The notes beneath the pieces were generated by a model. The model searched no databases. It was not told the DNA's origin and saw nothing but the letters and a program-made list of their open reading frames with translations. From Cercis canadensis (lineage: Eukaryota > Streptophyta > Magnoliopsida > Fabales > Fabaceae), in assembly GCA_003255065.1 (NCBI GenBank), contig QAOA01002417.1:3026640-3090639 (forward strand): a DNA stretch of 64,000 bases, in the 5' to 3' direction. Below, one piece after another: positions 47,086 to 57,941 of this stretch. The position numbers were made by a program, and so were the translations under genes. The first letter of the stretch is position 1, and each line of letters starts with the position of its first letter.

Positions 47086-48338
47086 TTAGTGTGGCAGAAA
47101 TAGAGTATAAGAGCCTTGATCTTGACATAAAATAGAATTTTCTTTTTCTCTTTTTCTTATGCCCTCAGAATACTAGCCACTCTAACTTGTCTTTATTGTA
47201 TTGATTAAGGTCATTTTATGAATTGTTAAGGTAATAGTCAAAGTATTTCAACTGCAAATACTATAATATTAACCTGTTTGTAGTTTCTCTGTTTCTCTCC
47301 TTCTTTCACTCTACCATTAAAGCTTGTTTCAACTAGAAGTTACAATGTTCTAATGACACAAAATAAATATACAAATATTCAAAAACTTTTAATTTGGTTT
47401 ATCTAGTTTTAATTTTAACAATTTGGTCCCTGCAATTTTCAAATTATAGCAGTCTAGTTTCTTTTTCTAACAACCCACCGTCACTTACGTTAACGGATTG
47501 TGCTGAAATGTTAATAATTTGTTGATGTGACATTTAATAAATGGTGATATGCCAATTACATGACACCTCGTTTTCATCCCATGTCATCACTTTGTCGTTG
47601 ACACGTCATCAAATCCCTTCCATATTAGCATAATCTGTCAAAGTGAGTAATAGATGTTAAGAGGAGACTAAATTGTTTCAATTTAAAAACCACATGAACA
47701 AATTATAAAAATTAAAAAGTTAAATATTATTTTTGTTTATAAATTATTTTTTAAATATCACTTTAATTATTAATTTATTTTTTATATTTTTTTAGTCTTT
47801 AAATAATTATTTTATTCATCAAATTAATTATTTAAGTGATATTTTTTGTGTCACAAATAATTAATTTGACGAATAATATGATTATTTAAAAATTAAAATA
47901 ATATTAAAAATAAATTAAAAATTAAAGTAATATTTAAAAATAATTTAAGGATAAAAAATATATTTTATTCAAAATTAAAACTAATAGGATTAAATTGATA
48001 TTTTTAGAAACTAGAGAGATGAAGACTTTATTCAAGTCAATCCTTCTTTCTGGTTAGTTGTCTATGATTCATGGGTAACATCAGTGTAACTGTCAATCTG
48101 TTTTTTTTTTTCTAAGGAGTGAACTTATATTTGAGACAAAGTCAGGGGGGGAGTCCAAAAACATCTTGACAAAGAAACCATTTAATTTGCTTCCATTTTC
48201 CCTGGTTGAATTTCCTTGCTTTTCTCACCTTTGGCCCTGTCTTTCCCGAACATCACTATGTAATTTGCTTGTTTTGTGTTCACGCAACTATTTCTATTTT
48301 ATTGCAGTCTTCTGATCATTCACCAAGGTATCATAGGC
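47086..48338. other. Intergenic, repeat-rich, upstream of lectin A
   Basis: Around 47345-47715 the phrases TTTGGTCCCTGCAATTTTC and matching inverted motifs near the right side suggest another decayed inverted-repeat element. 47728-47960 is a foldback (listed separately). Near 48155 GTCCAAAAACATCTTGACAAA recalls the upstream block of the other lectin genes and the end of the window. Confidence 0.5.
47728..47960. repeat. AT-rich foldback element
   Basis: The left arm (TATAAATTATTTTTTAAATA... from about 47736) is repeated in reverse complement near 47900-47955. Arms are about 90 bp with a short loop and no coding sequence. It resembles the foldback at 5766-5987, suggesting one MITE family. Borders are approximate. 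Confidence 0.6.
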
Positions 48339-49184
48339 ATGGCTATCTACAACTCAAAACCTGACCTCCTTGCAACCCAAAACCTCTTCATCTTTTTCCT
48401 CTTGCTAGTGTCCAAGGTCAAGTCAGATACGTTTTCATTCAATTTTCCCCGTTTCGATTACGAGCCAGATGCAAAAACCATACTCTGTGTGGATGATGCC
48501 TGCATATCAGATGGGGAAATACAACTGACGGTAAGAGATAACTCTGGTCAACCTCTCAAACATAGCGTTGGCCGAGCAGTATATTTCGCACCAGTGCAAA
48601 TATACGACAAAAACAATGGGAAAGTGGCAGATTTTACCACAGAGTTTTCCTTTGATGTGTATAGAAAAGGTTCAAAATATCATGGTGATGGCATGTCCTT
48701 CTTTATCACATCACTCGACTTTGATTTCCCAAGCAATTCAAGTGGTGGATTCCTTGGGATTTTCAGTCCTGAAACTGCTCGAAACACCTCCAAGAATCGA
48801 ATCGTGGCTGTTGAGTTTGATAGTTACACAAACGAAGAATGGGATCCCAATCCCAATGCAGGACTTTCGTCAACGTTCCTTCATATAGGAATTGACATAA
48901 ACTCTATTGAATCGGTGGTAACTGTGCCATGGTCGGTTGGCCGGGAAGAGGAGGGGGCCAAAGGAAAGGCGAAGATAAGCTATGACTCTAAGACAAAAGA
49001 GTTAAGTGTCTCATTGGATTATGCTAATAATACTTCATCGGGCAGCTCTGCTACTCATCTCTCGCATGTAATTGATTTGAGGACTGTTCTGCCTGAATGG
49101 GTTGGAATTGGTTTCTCTGCTGCCACAGGAGAAATGGCAGAAACACATAACATTCTTTCCTGGTCTTTCAGTTCAACTTTGTAG
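48339..49184 (+). CDS. Legume lectin A
   Basis: Single-exon, 281 residues. A signal peptide (MAIYNSKPDLLA... to about residue 32, ...KVKS) is followed by a one-domain legume lectin. It has FTTEFSFDV, HGDGMSFFITS (sugar-binding Asp kept), SSGGFLGIFS, the metal loop VEFDSYTNEEWDP with His in LHIGID, and LPEWVGIGFSAATGEMAETHNILSWSFSSTL at the end. Loop D (TG-xxx-ETHxILSW) is as short as in ConA-type Man/Glc lectins. Two oddities: a loop about 7 residues longer between WDP and HIGID, and two Cys (ILCVDDACIS), unusual in this family. Start chosen at 48339 by alignment with the other lectins; 21 upstream codons are open. Probably a secreted or vacuolar carbohydrate-binding protein; the most diverged of the cluster. 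Confidence 0.93.
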   Translation: MAIYNSKPDLLATQNLFIFFLLLVSKVKSDTFSFNFPRFDYEPDAKTILCVDDACISDGEIQLTVRDNSGQPLKHSVGRAVYFAPVQIYDKNNGKVADFTTEFSFDVYRKGSKYHGDGMSFFITSLDFDFPSNSSGGFLGIFSPETARNTSKNRIVAVEFDSYTNEEWDPNPNAGLSSTFLHIGIDINSIESVVTVPWSVGREEEGAKGKAKISYDSKTKELSVSLDYANNTSSGSSATHLSHVIDLRTVLPEWVGIGFSAATGEMAETHNILSWSFSSTL

Positions 49185-50881
49185 AGCAGCAATGCCAAGG
49201 GCACAGTTTTGATTAAAGTCTGCATACAGAAATGAAATGATTCTTACACCATGTCTACCAGTGTGTTAAATTTGCCTATAAAAAACGTTCTAGTGAAATT
49301 TAGATGGATCTTATTAAATCTAGATGTGTGAAGCAATATTGTGAAGATAATTAGTGTATTTATCCTGGTAATTTCTAATTTCATAATTATATGATCATTA
49401 TGTGTTTATTAATTCTCAATGGTTAACTTCTTGGGTAGATGTATGGAATTTAAAATATAAGCAAATTTGTTTTGATATATTGCTGGTGACATCACATTTC
49501 TTGTAACGACTTCTCCACTAACAGAAAAAATGTGCCATTACTGTATATTCTGCAAACCTCAATCCTTCCTAAGAAGTAAGAACTTGTTAATTTATCTTCA
49601 AATTTGAACCTATTGTGTGATTAACCGGTTTAAAAATTTAATTCAAGAGGTGGTTAATATTTCTTATGGGTCTTGACATTCTTTTTGATAATTCTTCTTG
49701 TTTTAAAAGACTGATATAAATAGGGATATATGTAAAAGATGCAGAATTAAAGAGAATATCATATTCTGATGAAGTTTTATTTATTTGCTTTTTTTGATAA
49801 AATTTATTCTTATTCATAAAAAAAAGGAACAAAACTAACAATGTGTGTTGACCTTTCACTAATTTAGAACCAAAAAAAAAAANAAAAAAAAAAAAAAGGA
49901 AATACTAAAATGGCATATATAACAGAACTAAAATAAACTAATACTCTGATTTAGAGTCTTACTATGTCTCCGATTCATATAAACACTTGATATTTTTCAT
50001 TTCAAACACAGGCTCACATGACCACTTTTATCATTTATGTACAACTCCATAATGTTGATGTTGATTAAAAATTTGCTTGCATTAATTATATGCTTACAGT
50101 GTGTTTGGAACTCGAATATCTCATAAATAGAATTTGATTTAATTTGTTTTTTTTAAATGATTTCTAAATCCTCACCTAATACACATAAAATGATAATGTT
50201 TGTAAATAAAATAAATTCCTATATAATATTATTCCAAACAAGCTTCATCAAAAAATTTATTTATAAATTAATTTAATTCAATAATTTTAATTATTCCAAA
50301 CACAACATTAATTAGATAAGTTTGACTTTGTTTCATTTTTCCTCTCTCCTCTCTCGTCCACATGGAATACAGGTTCTACGTCTCACATTGCTAACAAATG
50401 GTGTATCGATCGAGAGATTATATATATAAATCAATTTTTATTATCACTCCTATTAATAATTAACTACCTTAAACCTTTTGGATCAAAGTATGTTTCCATC
50501 CTATTCTTCAATCCTCTCACTCTGCAATAGAATTTGGTACAATGTGACCTAGATTGATTAAAAGTACAAATAATATTACAATAAGCCGTTATATGATGCA
50601 TTGCGATTTGTGAATTATATCTTTGTTTGTGTCATTAATATTGTCTAAATAAGAATGACATATATGTCGAGATAAACTCAAAATTAATGTATAAACATCC
50701 TGTCAAAACGCGTTTTGGACAAGATATATCTATGTAGTTTTCATCGTAGAATTTCCTTGAGTTTTCGATCCTTGTGTTTGCCAAACACCATACTACTATA
50801 CTATACTATATATTCAAGTTGCTGCAGGCTTTGTTCCAGCAATTGATTCTATATTATTTTCCTTAACATCATTCAAGCCAG
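49185..50881. other. Intergenic between lectins A and B
   Basis: AT-rich, with an A-run interrupted by an N at 49883. The right part is lectin B upstream DNA: about 50490-50590 is closely related to 54865-54970 upstream of lectins C/D, and 50695-50880 (GCCAAACACC, GTTGCTGCAGGC) recurs before lectins C/D and at 63830-64000. Confidence 0.6.
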
Positions 50882-50889
50882 TATATATA
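50882..50889 (+). promoter_or_regulatory. TATA box of lectin B
   Basis: TATATATA 56 bp before the ATG at 50938, following the conserved lectin upstream block. The leader ends CACAACC just before ATG, as in the other lectin genes. Confidence 0.55.
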
Positions 50890-50937
50890 GCTATACTCTA
50901 CACGTTGTCTACGTACCACAACCACAAGTCCACAACC

Positions 50938-51783
50938 ATGGCTATCTCCAACTCAAAATCTCACCTCCTTTCAACTCAAAATGCCTTGTTTGCTCCTCTA
51001 ATGATCCTCTTCTTTTTCTTCTTGCTACTTAACAATGTGAAATCAGACTCAGTTTCTTTCAACTTCCCCAGTTTTCCACCAGATGTGGAAAGTGTAGTTC
51101 TGCTAGGCGATGCTGCCTCATCAGGTGGGGCTCTAAAACTGACAAAAACAGATCAACTTGGCAAGCCAATCCAACGGAGTGTTGGTCTAGCAGGATATCC
51201 AGCACCAATTCACCTCTACGACAAAAGCAGAGGAAAACTCGCAGACTTCACTACAGAGTTCTCCTTTGTTGTGAATCCAAAAGGTGTACTACCTCCTCAT
51301 GGTGATGGCTTGACCTTCTTTCTTGCATCACTGGACTTCGATTTCTCAGGAAACACAACCGGTGGATTCCTTGGACTTTTCGATCCTAAAACTGCTTTTG
51401 ATCCCTCCAAAAACAAAATTGTGGCTATTGAATTCGACAGCTTTGGAAATGAATGGGATCCCATTCCATCACCGCTAGCTTCTCACATTGGAATTGATGT
51501 CAACTCCCTTAAGTCAGTGAAGTCTGTGGAATGGCCAATTAACCAACTACCAGCAGGGTCAGTAGGAAAGGCCCACATAAGCTATGACTCCAAGACCGGA
51601 GAATTAAGTGTGTCAGTAGTTTATGATGATATCCACCCTGTTAGGATTTCTGTTGCTGTCTCACTTGGAATTGATTTCAGGACTGTTCTTCCAGAATGGG
51701 TTGTAATCGGTTTTACTGCTACCACTGGAGACGCGGTTGAAACACATGACATTCTCTCCTGGTCTTTCACTTCACAACTTTAA
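50938..51783 (+). CDS. Legume lectin B
   Basis: Single exon, 281 residues. Signal peptide MAISNSKSHLLSTQN... with a hydrophobic core, cleaved probably after NNVKS. The mature part has SVSFNFPSF, FTTEFSFVV, HGDGLTFFLAS (sugar-binding Asp present), TTGGFLGLFD, metal loop IEFDSFGNEWDP...SHIGIDVNS (Glu, Asp, Asn, Asp and His ligands all present) and a ConA-length loop D before ILSWSF. It ends right after the last strand with no C-terminal extension. Everything needed for a functional Ca/Mn-dependent, probably mannose/glucose-type lectin is here; specificity is inferred from loop length only. Closest relative in the window is lectin D. Confidence 0.95.
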   Translation: MAISNSKSHLLSTQNALFAPLMILFFFFLLLNNVKSDSVSFNFPSFPPDVESVVLLGDAASSGGALKLTKTDQLGKPIQRSVGLAGYPAPIHLYDKSRGKLADFTTEFSFVVNPKGVLPPHGDGLTFFLASLDFDFSGNTTGGFLGLFDPKTAFDPSKNKIVAIEFDSFGNEWDPIPSPLASHIGIDVNSLKSVKSVEWPINQLPAGSVGKAHISYDSKTGELSVSVVYDDIHPVRISVAVSLGIDFRTVLPEWVVIGFTATTGDAVETHDILSWSFTSQL

Positions 51784-52553
51784 GGCTACAGTGGGAGAGG
51801 GACTACATAAAATTAAACATGTTCCCGTGAATTCATACAATTCATCTGTACTAAGTATTGTGTTTTAGTATTCCTGATTAATAAGGACAAACTTGAAGCT
51901 ATATCATGCTTGTCATGTTAATGGTTACATCCTTGTTTCATTATAATTATATATAGATTCTTAATTTAATTTCTTTTTTCCCCATTTTCAAATAATTAAG
52001 CTTGGCATTAATGATAAATTGTCCCGATGCTCAATTATTTTTTTCCTTTTCTATTTATCTGAGAATTATTAAAATTGTACGACTTATCCTAAGTTTACTA
52101 AGGATAGAGGAATATGGCTGGTCAAAGAGAAATGCTAAAATTATAATTCTCAAACCTGGGAATATGGCTACTCAAAGAGGAATACTAGGGACAGGAAATG
52201 CTAAAAAGATAACTCAAGGTTTAGGCCTTTTGGTAATATGCCAGAGGTCATAAACTCAAACCTTCTACTATATATTATGTATGAAAAATAATTATAATTA
52301 TAAACTGCCATATAAGCACCTTTGATTTGACTTTTTTTATGTTTTCGTTACCAACACTTACTAAAAGATGAATTTTACTTATGTTAATCAAAGAGGGATT
52401 TTGGGAACATGCATGCATATTAAAGTGGTGTACCTACATGCATTATAGTTAACTGCTACCAAAACTTTTGCTTTATGCAACTATAATACAAGTTTTAAGT
52501 CACAAAAAAAAAAAAATACAAATTTTAATTCATATATCAATACTTTCTTATTT
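51784..52553. other. 3' region of lectin B up to the solo LTR
   Basis: Lectin B 3' UTR, then AT-rich DNA. Near 52110-52180 a short phrase (GGAATATGGCT..TCAAAGAG) occurs twice. An A-run lies at about 52504-52516. No gene. Confidence 0.5.
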
Positions 52554-52558
52554 TCAAT

Positions 52559-54068
52559 TGATAAGTCGGTTTTATACTACTTATCTCGTCTTATTCTTGC
52601 TTGATTTGTGTTTACTCTTGAATATCTTAGGATAGGTTTTAACAATTTAAGCCTCCTTTTTGTAGGTTTATGTTTTGGGAACCTTGAAAGCCATTCCGGA
52701 GCAATTTGGTGCAAGAAAGAAGGAAAATCATGCAAGTTAGAATTGAAGGCAAGGCTTGGGCGCCGCAGCCCCCACTCAGGGCGCCACAGCGCCCCAACGC
52801 GTTAACTAGCCAAATTTCAGGAAGGAGGGCGCCACAACGCCCTATACCAGGCGCCGCAGTGCCCTATGTTCAGGAACCAGCAAATTAAGAACAGAGAGAA
52901 GGGCGCCGCAGCGCCCTACACTCGGTGCCATAGCGCCCTAGCACATGAAAAGGAGGGCGCCACAGCACTCTACACCAAGCGCCGCAGCGCCCTAGCTTCA
53001 GCAAACAGGGACTGAAATCCAGAAAGAAGGGCGCCGCAGCGCCCTAGACCAGGCGCTGCAGCGCCCAAACCCAAAGCTGCAGCCCCCCGGCGGTCAACTC
53101 GTGATTTGACCTCCAAGCTTCCTAATTTCACTAGGAATCATATTTTAATTTAATTCCTTTTTCTCCTAAACTTCCTAGGACCTATAAATAGGACTCTTAA
53201 AGTCTAAATTAGGGTTCCACACTTTTTAGAGAAGAGGCAAGAGGAGAAGAGGATTAAAGCTTGAAGATCGAGACTTTCGGCATCGAATCGTCCCATCCCA
53301 TAGTTCAATTCTTCATCTCTCTCTTGTTATTGATGTCTAATCTGTGTGTAATGTTAATTTTCTACAATTATCATGAATTAATTCCACAATCTAGGGTGGA
53401 GATGTAGCCTAGCTTAGGATGGATATTACTTTCTAATGAATTAATCAAAGGACCTTCTTCTTAAATTGACTTCTTGATCTCTGTACGTAATGCTTCTTTT
53501 TGACTGGCCATCAATTTAGATGAGCAGGTGATTACAATGATACTGGAAAGTTAGTTGTGATAGAGGACCATAGGGATTAAGAACATAGATTCTATAAGGG
53601 ATAGGAATATACCCTTATGATCTATGTAGCTAATAAAAAGAACCATAGAACGAATTGAATTCGAAAATTATTCGCAATCCACATAGGAATATAGTGGATT
53701 CGTAGTTTAGGAATATATTTGTTTGACCTTGAGAAATGCTAATGAATGATTTAAGGTTCTTGGCTATCAATTAGGAAAAATGTTGTTGATTAATGATTTA
53801 GGAATAAAAATCCAGACTAGCTACGGTGAAATCGACATCCTAGATATTTTCTCACCATATTCTTATTCATTTTTATAAGTGATTGTTCATTGCTTACAAT
53901 TTTACATTCAATTATCATCAAAAAATTCACCTATCAATTGTCTAGATAAAATTAGAATATGCATAATTTTGGTACTTAATAATCATAGTCTCCGTGGGAC
54001 GATAATTAATCTCACTTCTTTATTACTTGATTACGGCACATGCGCTTGCGTTCACATTATTCGTAACA
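52559..54068. mobile_element. Solo LTR of a retrotransposon (1510 bp)
   Basis: Starts TGATAAGTCGG and ends CGTAACA (TG...CA), with the 5-bp direct repeat TCAAT at 52554-52558 and 54069-54073. The right part contains the CTCCGTGGGACGAT block and a GCGCTTGCG motif common near LTR ends of plant Ty3/gypsy elements. There is no primer-binding site, gag or pol on either side, so this is the footprint of LTR-LTR recombination. The left third carries the GC-rich array listed next. Orientation probably plus, judged from TG/CA and motif order. Confidence 0.88.
52758..53092. repeat. GC-rich dispersed GGCGCCGCAGCGCCC repeats in the LTR
   Basis: About ten copies of a palindromic word near GGGCGCC-GCA-GCGCCC, some mutated (GGCGCCACAACGCCC, GGCGCTGCAGCGCCC), arranged in pairs with short spacers. 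It is strikingly GC-rich in an otherwise AT-rich window. CpG and CHG sites abound, so it is a likely methylation target. Open frames across it (for example 52608-52805) are by-products. Confidence 0.85.
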
Positions 54069-54073
54069 TCAAT

Positions 54074-55080
54074 TTAGTTCTCAAACTTTTATTTTGACAA
54101 CTATTAATTCTGATTGGATATTGGTTATATTCATGATATATAGTGTTATACGAGCTAGGAACTTGTATGCAGATATGTCAAGATCATAAACCATTAATAA
54201 TAGGGGTATCACTAAGCGCTATTGCCTAGTCTCCCTCTCGTCATTTTAATGTTTTGGTTTAAGTCATTCCTAAAGTGCTATAGGTAGGACTAAATTTACT
54301 GATTTGTTAGAGGTTGTTTTACTACAAGATCCGTGGATCATGCTTAGAGTGCTAATATTACCTAGTTTTGAGATTATCAAGCACTTGACAGTTTTCATTT
54401 AAAATGTATAGGCTCACATATCATATATGTACAACTGTGTAGTAGCACAATTTTGATATCAATCCAAAGTTCGGTTGAACATTTACGCTTAGATGTTTCT
54501 CCTATCTTTTCCCTTTCATGTGATCATTTTAACCTAAAAATATGTTCCAAAACACAGTAAGACTTTGGAATTGGATAACAAATTGTATGTGTTATTTCTA
54601 AGAATTGTAGAAGCAAGTTTAGGGTTTTGCCAATGTGAAAGGAAGTTTTGTTGTAGAGTGCTTTGGGGCTATATGAGGGTGTAAACAACTAGAGGAAGAG
54701 GAATAGAGAGGGCTAAAATGTGCCAAACGTAGCACAAAGGGATGGGATAGGGAAGAGAGAGGCAATTGCACGTACGTATGCCCCTCTCCTCTGCACATGT
54801 ACCTATAATTGAGACAATTGGCCCAAAGCTGACGTCCAGAAACGTAACCCTTTGGGTCAAATTATTTGTTTGTCCTATTCTTCAATCCTCTCACTCTACA
54901 ACAGAATTTGGTATAATAATCTGGAGTGATTCAAAGTACAAATATTACTCCAATCAGCTGTAATATGATGCATTGGGAATATCTTCGTTTATGTTATTAT
55001 TATTCTCTAATTAGGAAATGCACATGTGAGACAAACAGAAACCAATACAGAAACATCTTGTTCAACGCAATTTGGAGATA
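54074..55080. other. Intergenic between solo LTR and lectin C
   Basis: From about 54865 onward it is a diverged copy of lectin B upstream DNA (50490-50700). The left part shows nothing I recognise. Confidence 0.55.
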
Positions 55081-55940
55081 TATGTTTTACTTTTCATTGT
55101 AGAATTTCATCGAGTTTTTCACCCTTAAGTGTTAAATGTTTACCAAACACCGTATAGGCACTACGTAAGTAAGTTGCTGCAGGCCTTGTGTCCGGCAATT
55201 TTATTCTATTTTGTTTTCCTTAACATCATTCATGCATGTGTATCTATATATGGCTGTACTCTCCACATTTTCTATGTATCAGAACCACAACTACAAGTCC
55301 ACAACCATGGCTATCTCCAACTCAAAATCTCACTTTGCAACTCAAAATGCCTTGTCTGCTCCTCTAATTATCCTCTTCTTTTTCTTCTTGCTACTTAACA
55401 ATGTGAAATCAAACTCAGTTTTTTTCAACTTCCCCAGTTTTCCAGAAGATGTGGAAAGTGTAGTTTTGCTAGGCGATGCTGCGTCATCAGGTGGGGCTCT
55501 GAAACTGACATATGTTTTACTTTTCATTGTAGAATTTCATCGAGTTTTTCACCCTTAAGTGTTAAATGTTTACCAAACACCGTATAGGCACTACGTAAGT
55601 AAGTTGCTGCAGGCCTTGTGTCCGGCAATTTTATTCTATTTTGTTTTCCTTAACATCATTCATGCATGTGTATCTATATATGGCTGTACTCTCCACATTT
55701 TCTATGTATCAGAACCACAACTACAAGTCCACAACCATGGCTATCTCCAACTCAAAATCTCACTTTGCAACTCAAAATGCCTTGTCTGCTCCTCTAATTA
55801 TCCTCTTCTTTTTCTTCTTGCTACTTAACAATGTGAAATCAAACTCAGTTTTTTTCAACTTCCCCAGTTTTCCAGAAGATGTGGAAAGTGTAGTTTTGCT
55901 AGGCGATGCTGCGTCATCAGGTGGGGCTCTGAAACTGACA
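55081..55940 (+). repeat. Exact 430-bp tandem duplication over lectin promoter and 5' coding region
   Basis: 55081-55510 and 55511-55940 read the same throughout, as far as I can see without a mismatch. Each copy holds about 225 bp of promoter and leader and the first 68 codons of the lectin. The junction joins GAAACTGACA to TATGTTTTAC with at most one base of homology. Unlike the N-marked repeats there is no N here. Confidence 0.92.
55307..55558 (+). pseudogene. Lectin C: truncated lectin made by the 430-bp duplication
   Basis: Starts at the same ATG as lectin D and codes for the same signal peptide and first strands (…FNFPSFPEDVESVVLL, to GGALKLT). Then the duplication junction sends the frame into promoter sequence and a stop at 55556-55558 (83 residues). 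It lacks the metal loop and most of the fold, so it cannot be a lectin. It keeps a complete promoter copy and could be transcribed, possibly reading through into lectin D. Confidence 0.9.
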
Positions 55941-56573
55941 AAAACAGATCAACTTGGCAAACCAATCCAATGGAGTGTTGGTCTAGCAGGATATCCCGTA
56001 CCAATTCACCTCTATGACAAAAGCACAGGAAAACTAGCAGACTTTACCACAGATTTCTCCTTTGTTGTGAATCCAAAAAATACACTACCTCATGGTGATG
56101 GCTTTACCTTCTTTCTTGCATCAATCGACTATGATTTCTCAGAAAACACGACCGGTGGATTCCTTGGACTTTTTAATCCTAAAACTGCTTTCGATCCCTC
56201 CAAAAATCCAGTTGTAGCTGTTGAATTTGATAGCTTTGGAAATGAATGGGATCCCATTCGAGTACCTGTAGCTCCTCACATAGGAATTGATGTACAATCA
56301 CTTAAGTCAGTGAAATCTGTGACATGGCCAATTAACGCGGTACCAGCGGGGGCAATTGGAAACGCGCGCATAACTTATGATTCTAAGACAAAAGAATTAG
56401 AGGTGGTGGTAGGGTATATTCATGATCAACCAAATAGGTTTGCTAGTCTCACACTAGCACTTGATTTGAGGACTGTTCTGCCTGAATGGGTTGCAATTGG
56501 TTTCTCCGCTGCCACAGGTCAGGACGTTGAAACTCATGACATTCTATCATGGTCTTTCCGCTCAAACCTTTAG
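55737..56573 (+). CDS. Legume lectin D
   Basis: Single exon, 278 residues. Signal peptide MAISNSKSHFATQNALSAPL... to NNVKS, then FNFPSF, FTTDFSFVV, HGDGFTFFLAS, TTGGFLGLFN, metal loop VEFDSFGNEWDP...PHIGIDVQS, and LPEWVAIGFSAATGQDVETHDILSWSF. All metal ligands and the sugar-binding Asp and Gly are present; loop D has ConA length. No C-terminal extension. Very close to lectin B (same spacing, closely similar leader), so B and D are recent tandem duplicates. Its promoter and 5' end are also the second copy of the 430-bp duplication. Start at 55737 by alignment; 32 upstream codons are open but not conserved. Confidence 0.95.
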   Translation: MAISNSKSHFATQNALSAPLIILFFFFLLLNNVKSNSVFFNFPSFPEDVESVVLLGDAASSGGALKLTKTDQLGKPIQWSVGLAGYPVPIHLYDKSTGKLADFTTDFSFVVNPKNTLPHGDGFTFFLASIDYDFSENTTGGFLGLFNPKTAFDPSKNPVVAVEFDSFGNEWDPIRVPVAPHIGIDVQSLKSVKSVTWPINAVPAGAIGNARITYDSKTKELEVVVGYIHDQPNRFASLTLALDLRTVLPEWVAIGFSAATGQDVETHDILSWSFRSNL

Positions 56574-56839
56574 AGCAGTTGGGAGAGAAGGATTGAATTC
56601 TGTACCACTTAGTATATTTTATGTGTTCGTTATTAATAAGGGCAAGCTTGGAAAGCAATATCCATGATGCTTTCCATGTTAACGCAAGCTCTAAGTAATT
56701 TGACCAATAGCCTTTAATTTTTTTTTTTTTAAACTCTCGCGTATTTACTCTCTTATTTTTATGGTAATATGTTATATTGGTGGTTACCAAAATTTTTAAA
56801 GGTAGAATAAGAGAGTAGAATTCAAACTAATATTTTACC
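56574..56839. other. 3' region of lectin D
   Basis: Contains AATAAG (about 56635) as a weak polyadenylation signal, a T-run and nothing coding. Confidence 0.5.
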
Positions 56840-57326
56840 TTTCAAAATTTTGGTAAACAACATATAACAACATGTAAATGTAAGGAATAGAAGAATATAT
56901 GTATGAGAGGTTTAAAAAATTAAAGAGACTCTAGCACTCACGGAGTGACCACTACTCACTAGACTCAATCAGATAATGGGATTTGACAAGCATGTCATCT
57001 AGTTGTCCAATTGTATTTGCCTCAAGAGGTAGCTGCAGAGTGGCCACTAGACTCAGCGGTGATTAAGCGGTATATGGCTACTNTTTCAAAATTTTGGTAA
57101 ACAACAAATAACAACATGTAAATGTAAAGAATAGAAGAATATATGTATGAGAGGTTTAAAAAATTAAAGAGACTCTAGCACTCACGGAGTGACCACTACT
57201 CGCTAGACTCAATCAGATAATGGGATTTGACAAGCATGTCATCTAGTTGTCCAATTGTATTTGCCTCAAGAGGTAGCTGCAGAGTGGCCACTAGACTCAG
57301 CGGTGATTAAGCGGTATATGGCTACT
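56840..57326. repeat. 243-bp direct repeat split by a single N
   Basis: 56840-57082 and 57084-57326 are both 243 bp with about three differences; an N at 57083 lies between. Third case of this pattern in the window, probably an unmerged contig overlap. Confidence 0.88.
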
Positions 57327-57941
57327 ACACTTACTTTTATTTTTTCGGTGAAATACACTTATTCTTTTTTTTACCATAACTTTTTGACATGATAATGGGA
57401 TTTTTGTCTCCAAAATAATTTCGTGTGAAGGTATTCAAATATTAAAATTAACAAAGTGCAATGTTTTTGATAAAAGAGTCATAGCGTAGCCTAACCGCAC
57501 ATCATTATTTGTTTTAAAAAGGAAGAAATTTATTGGATATATTATATTTGCCTATGCTTACAGGGTCAAAAGAATTAACACTCTTGGTTAAAAGAAGGCC
57601 CAGTAATAATTTCTATTTTATTAACTTATTACTCGGTCATACTGCCATCATCTTTAACCCACTGCAACGTGGATCTCGATCGTGTGCACTAGGTGTAGTG
57701 CATCATATATTAACTGGCAACCAATTGAAACAAGAGTACGGTACACTCTTTCGCTGGTTAACAGTGTATCCAAATCTTAAATGTGGTAAACCATTAATTC
57801 ATAACCAATAGAAACAAGAGTGAGTTAGATTCTAACTGTAACCACTCTCCCCTGCACTACACTCACTCAGTAAGTGGATCTCTTGTGTGTTGGTGTACTT
57901 AATTTATTTTCTTTTATTTTCCAAGTTGTGCTTCACCTTCC
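57327..57941. other. Upstream region of lectin E
   Basis: AT-rich. A phrase near 57707-57740 (TTAACTGGCAACCAATTGAAACAAGAG) returns in similar form near 57794-57822 (TTCATAACCAATAGAAACAAGAG), and CCAAGTTGTGCTT before the TATA box is shared with lectin F. The open frame at 57533-57811 has no recognisable product. Confidence 0.5.

Noticed and set aside
52608..52888. Open frames with Arg/Pro-rich peptides
   Set aside because: By-products of the GC-rich palindromic words in the solo LTR.
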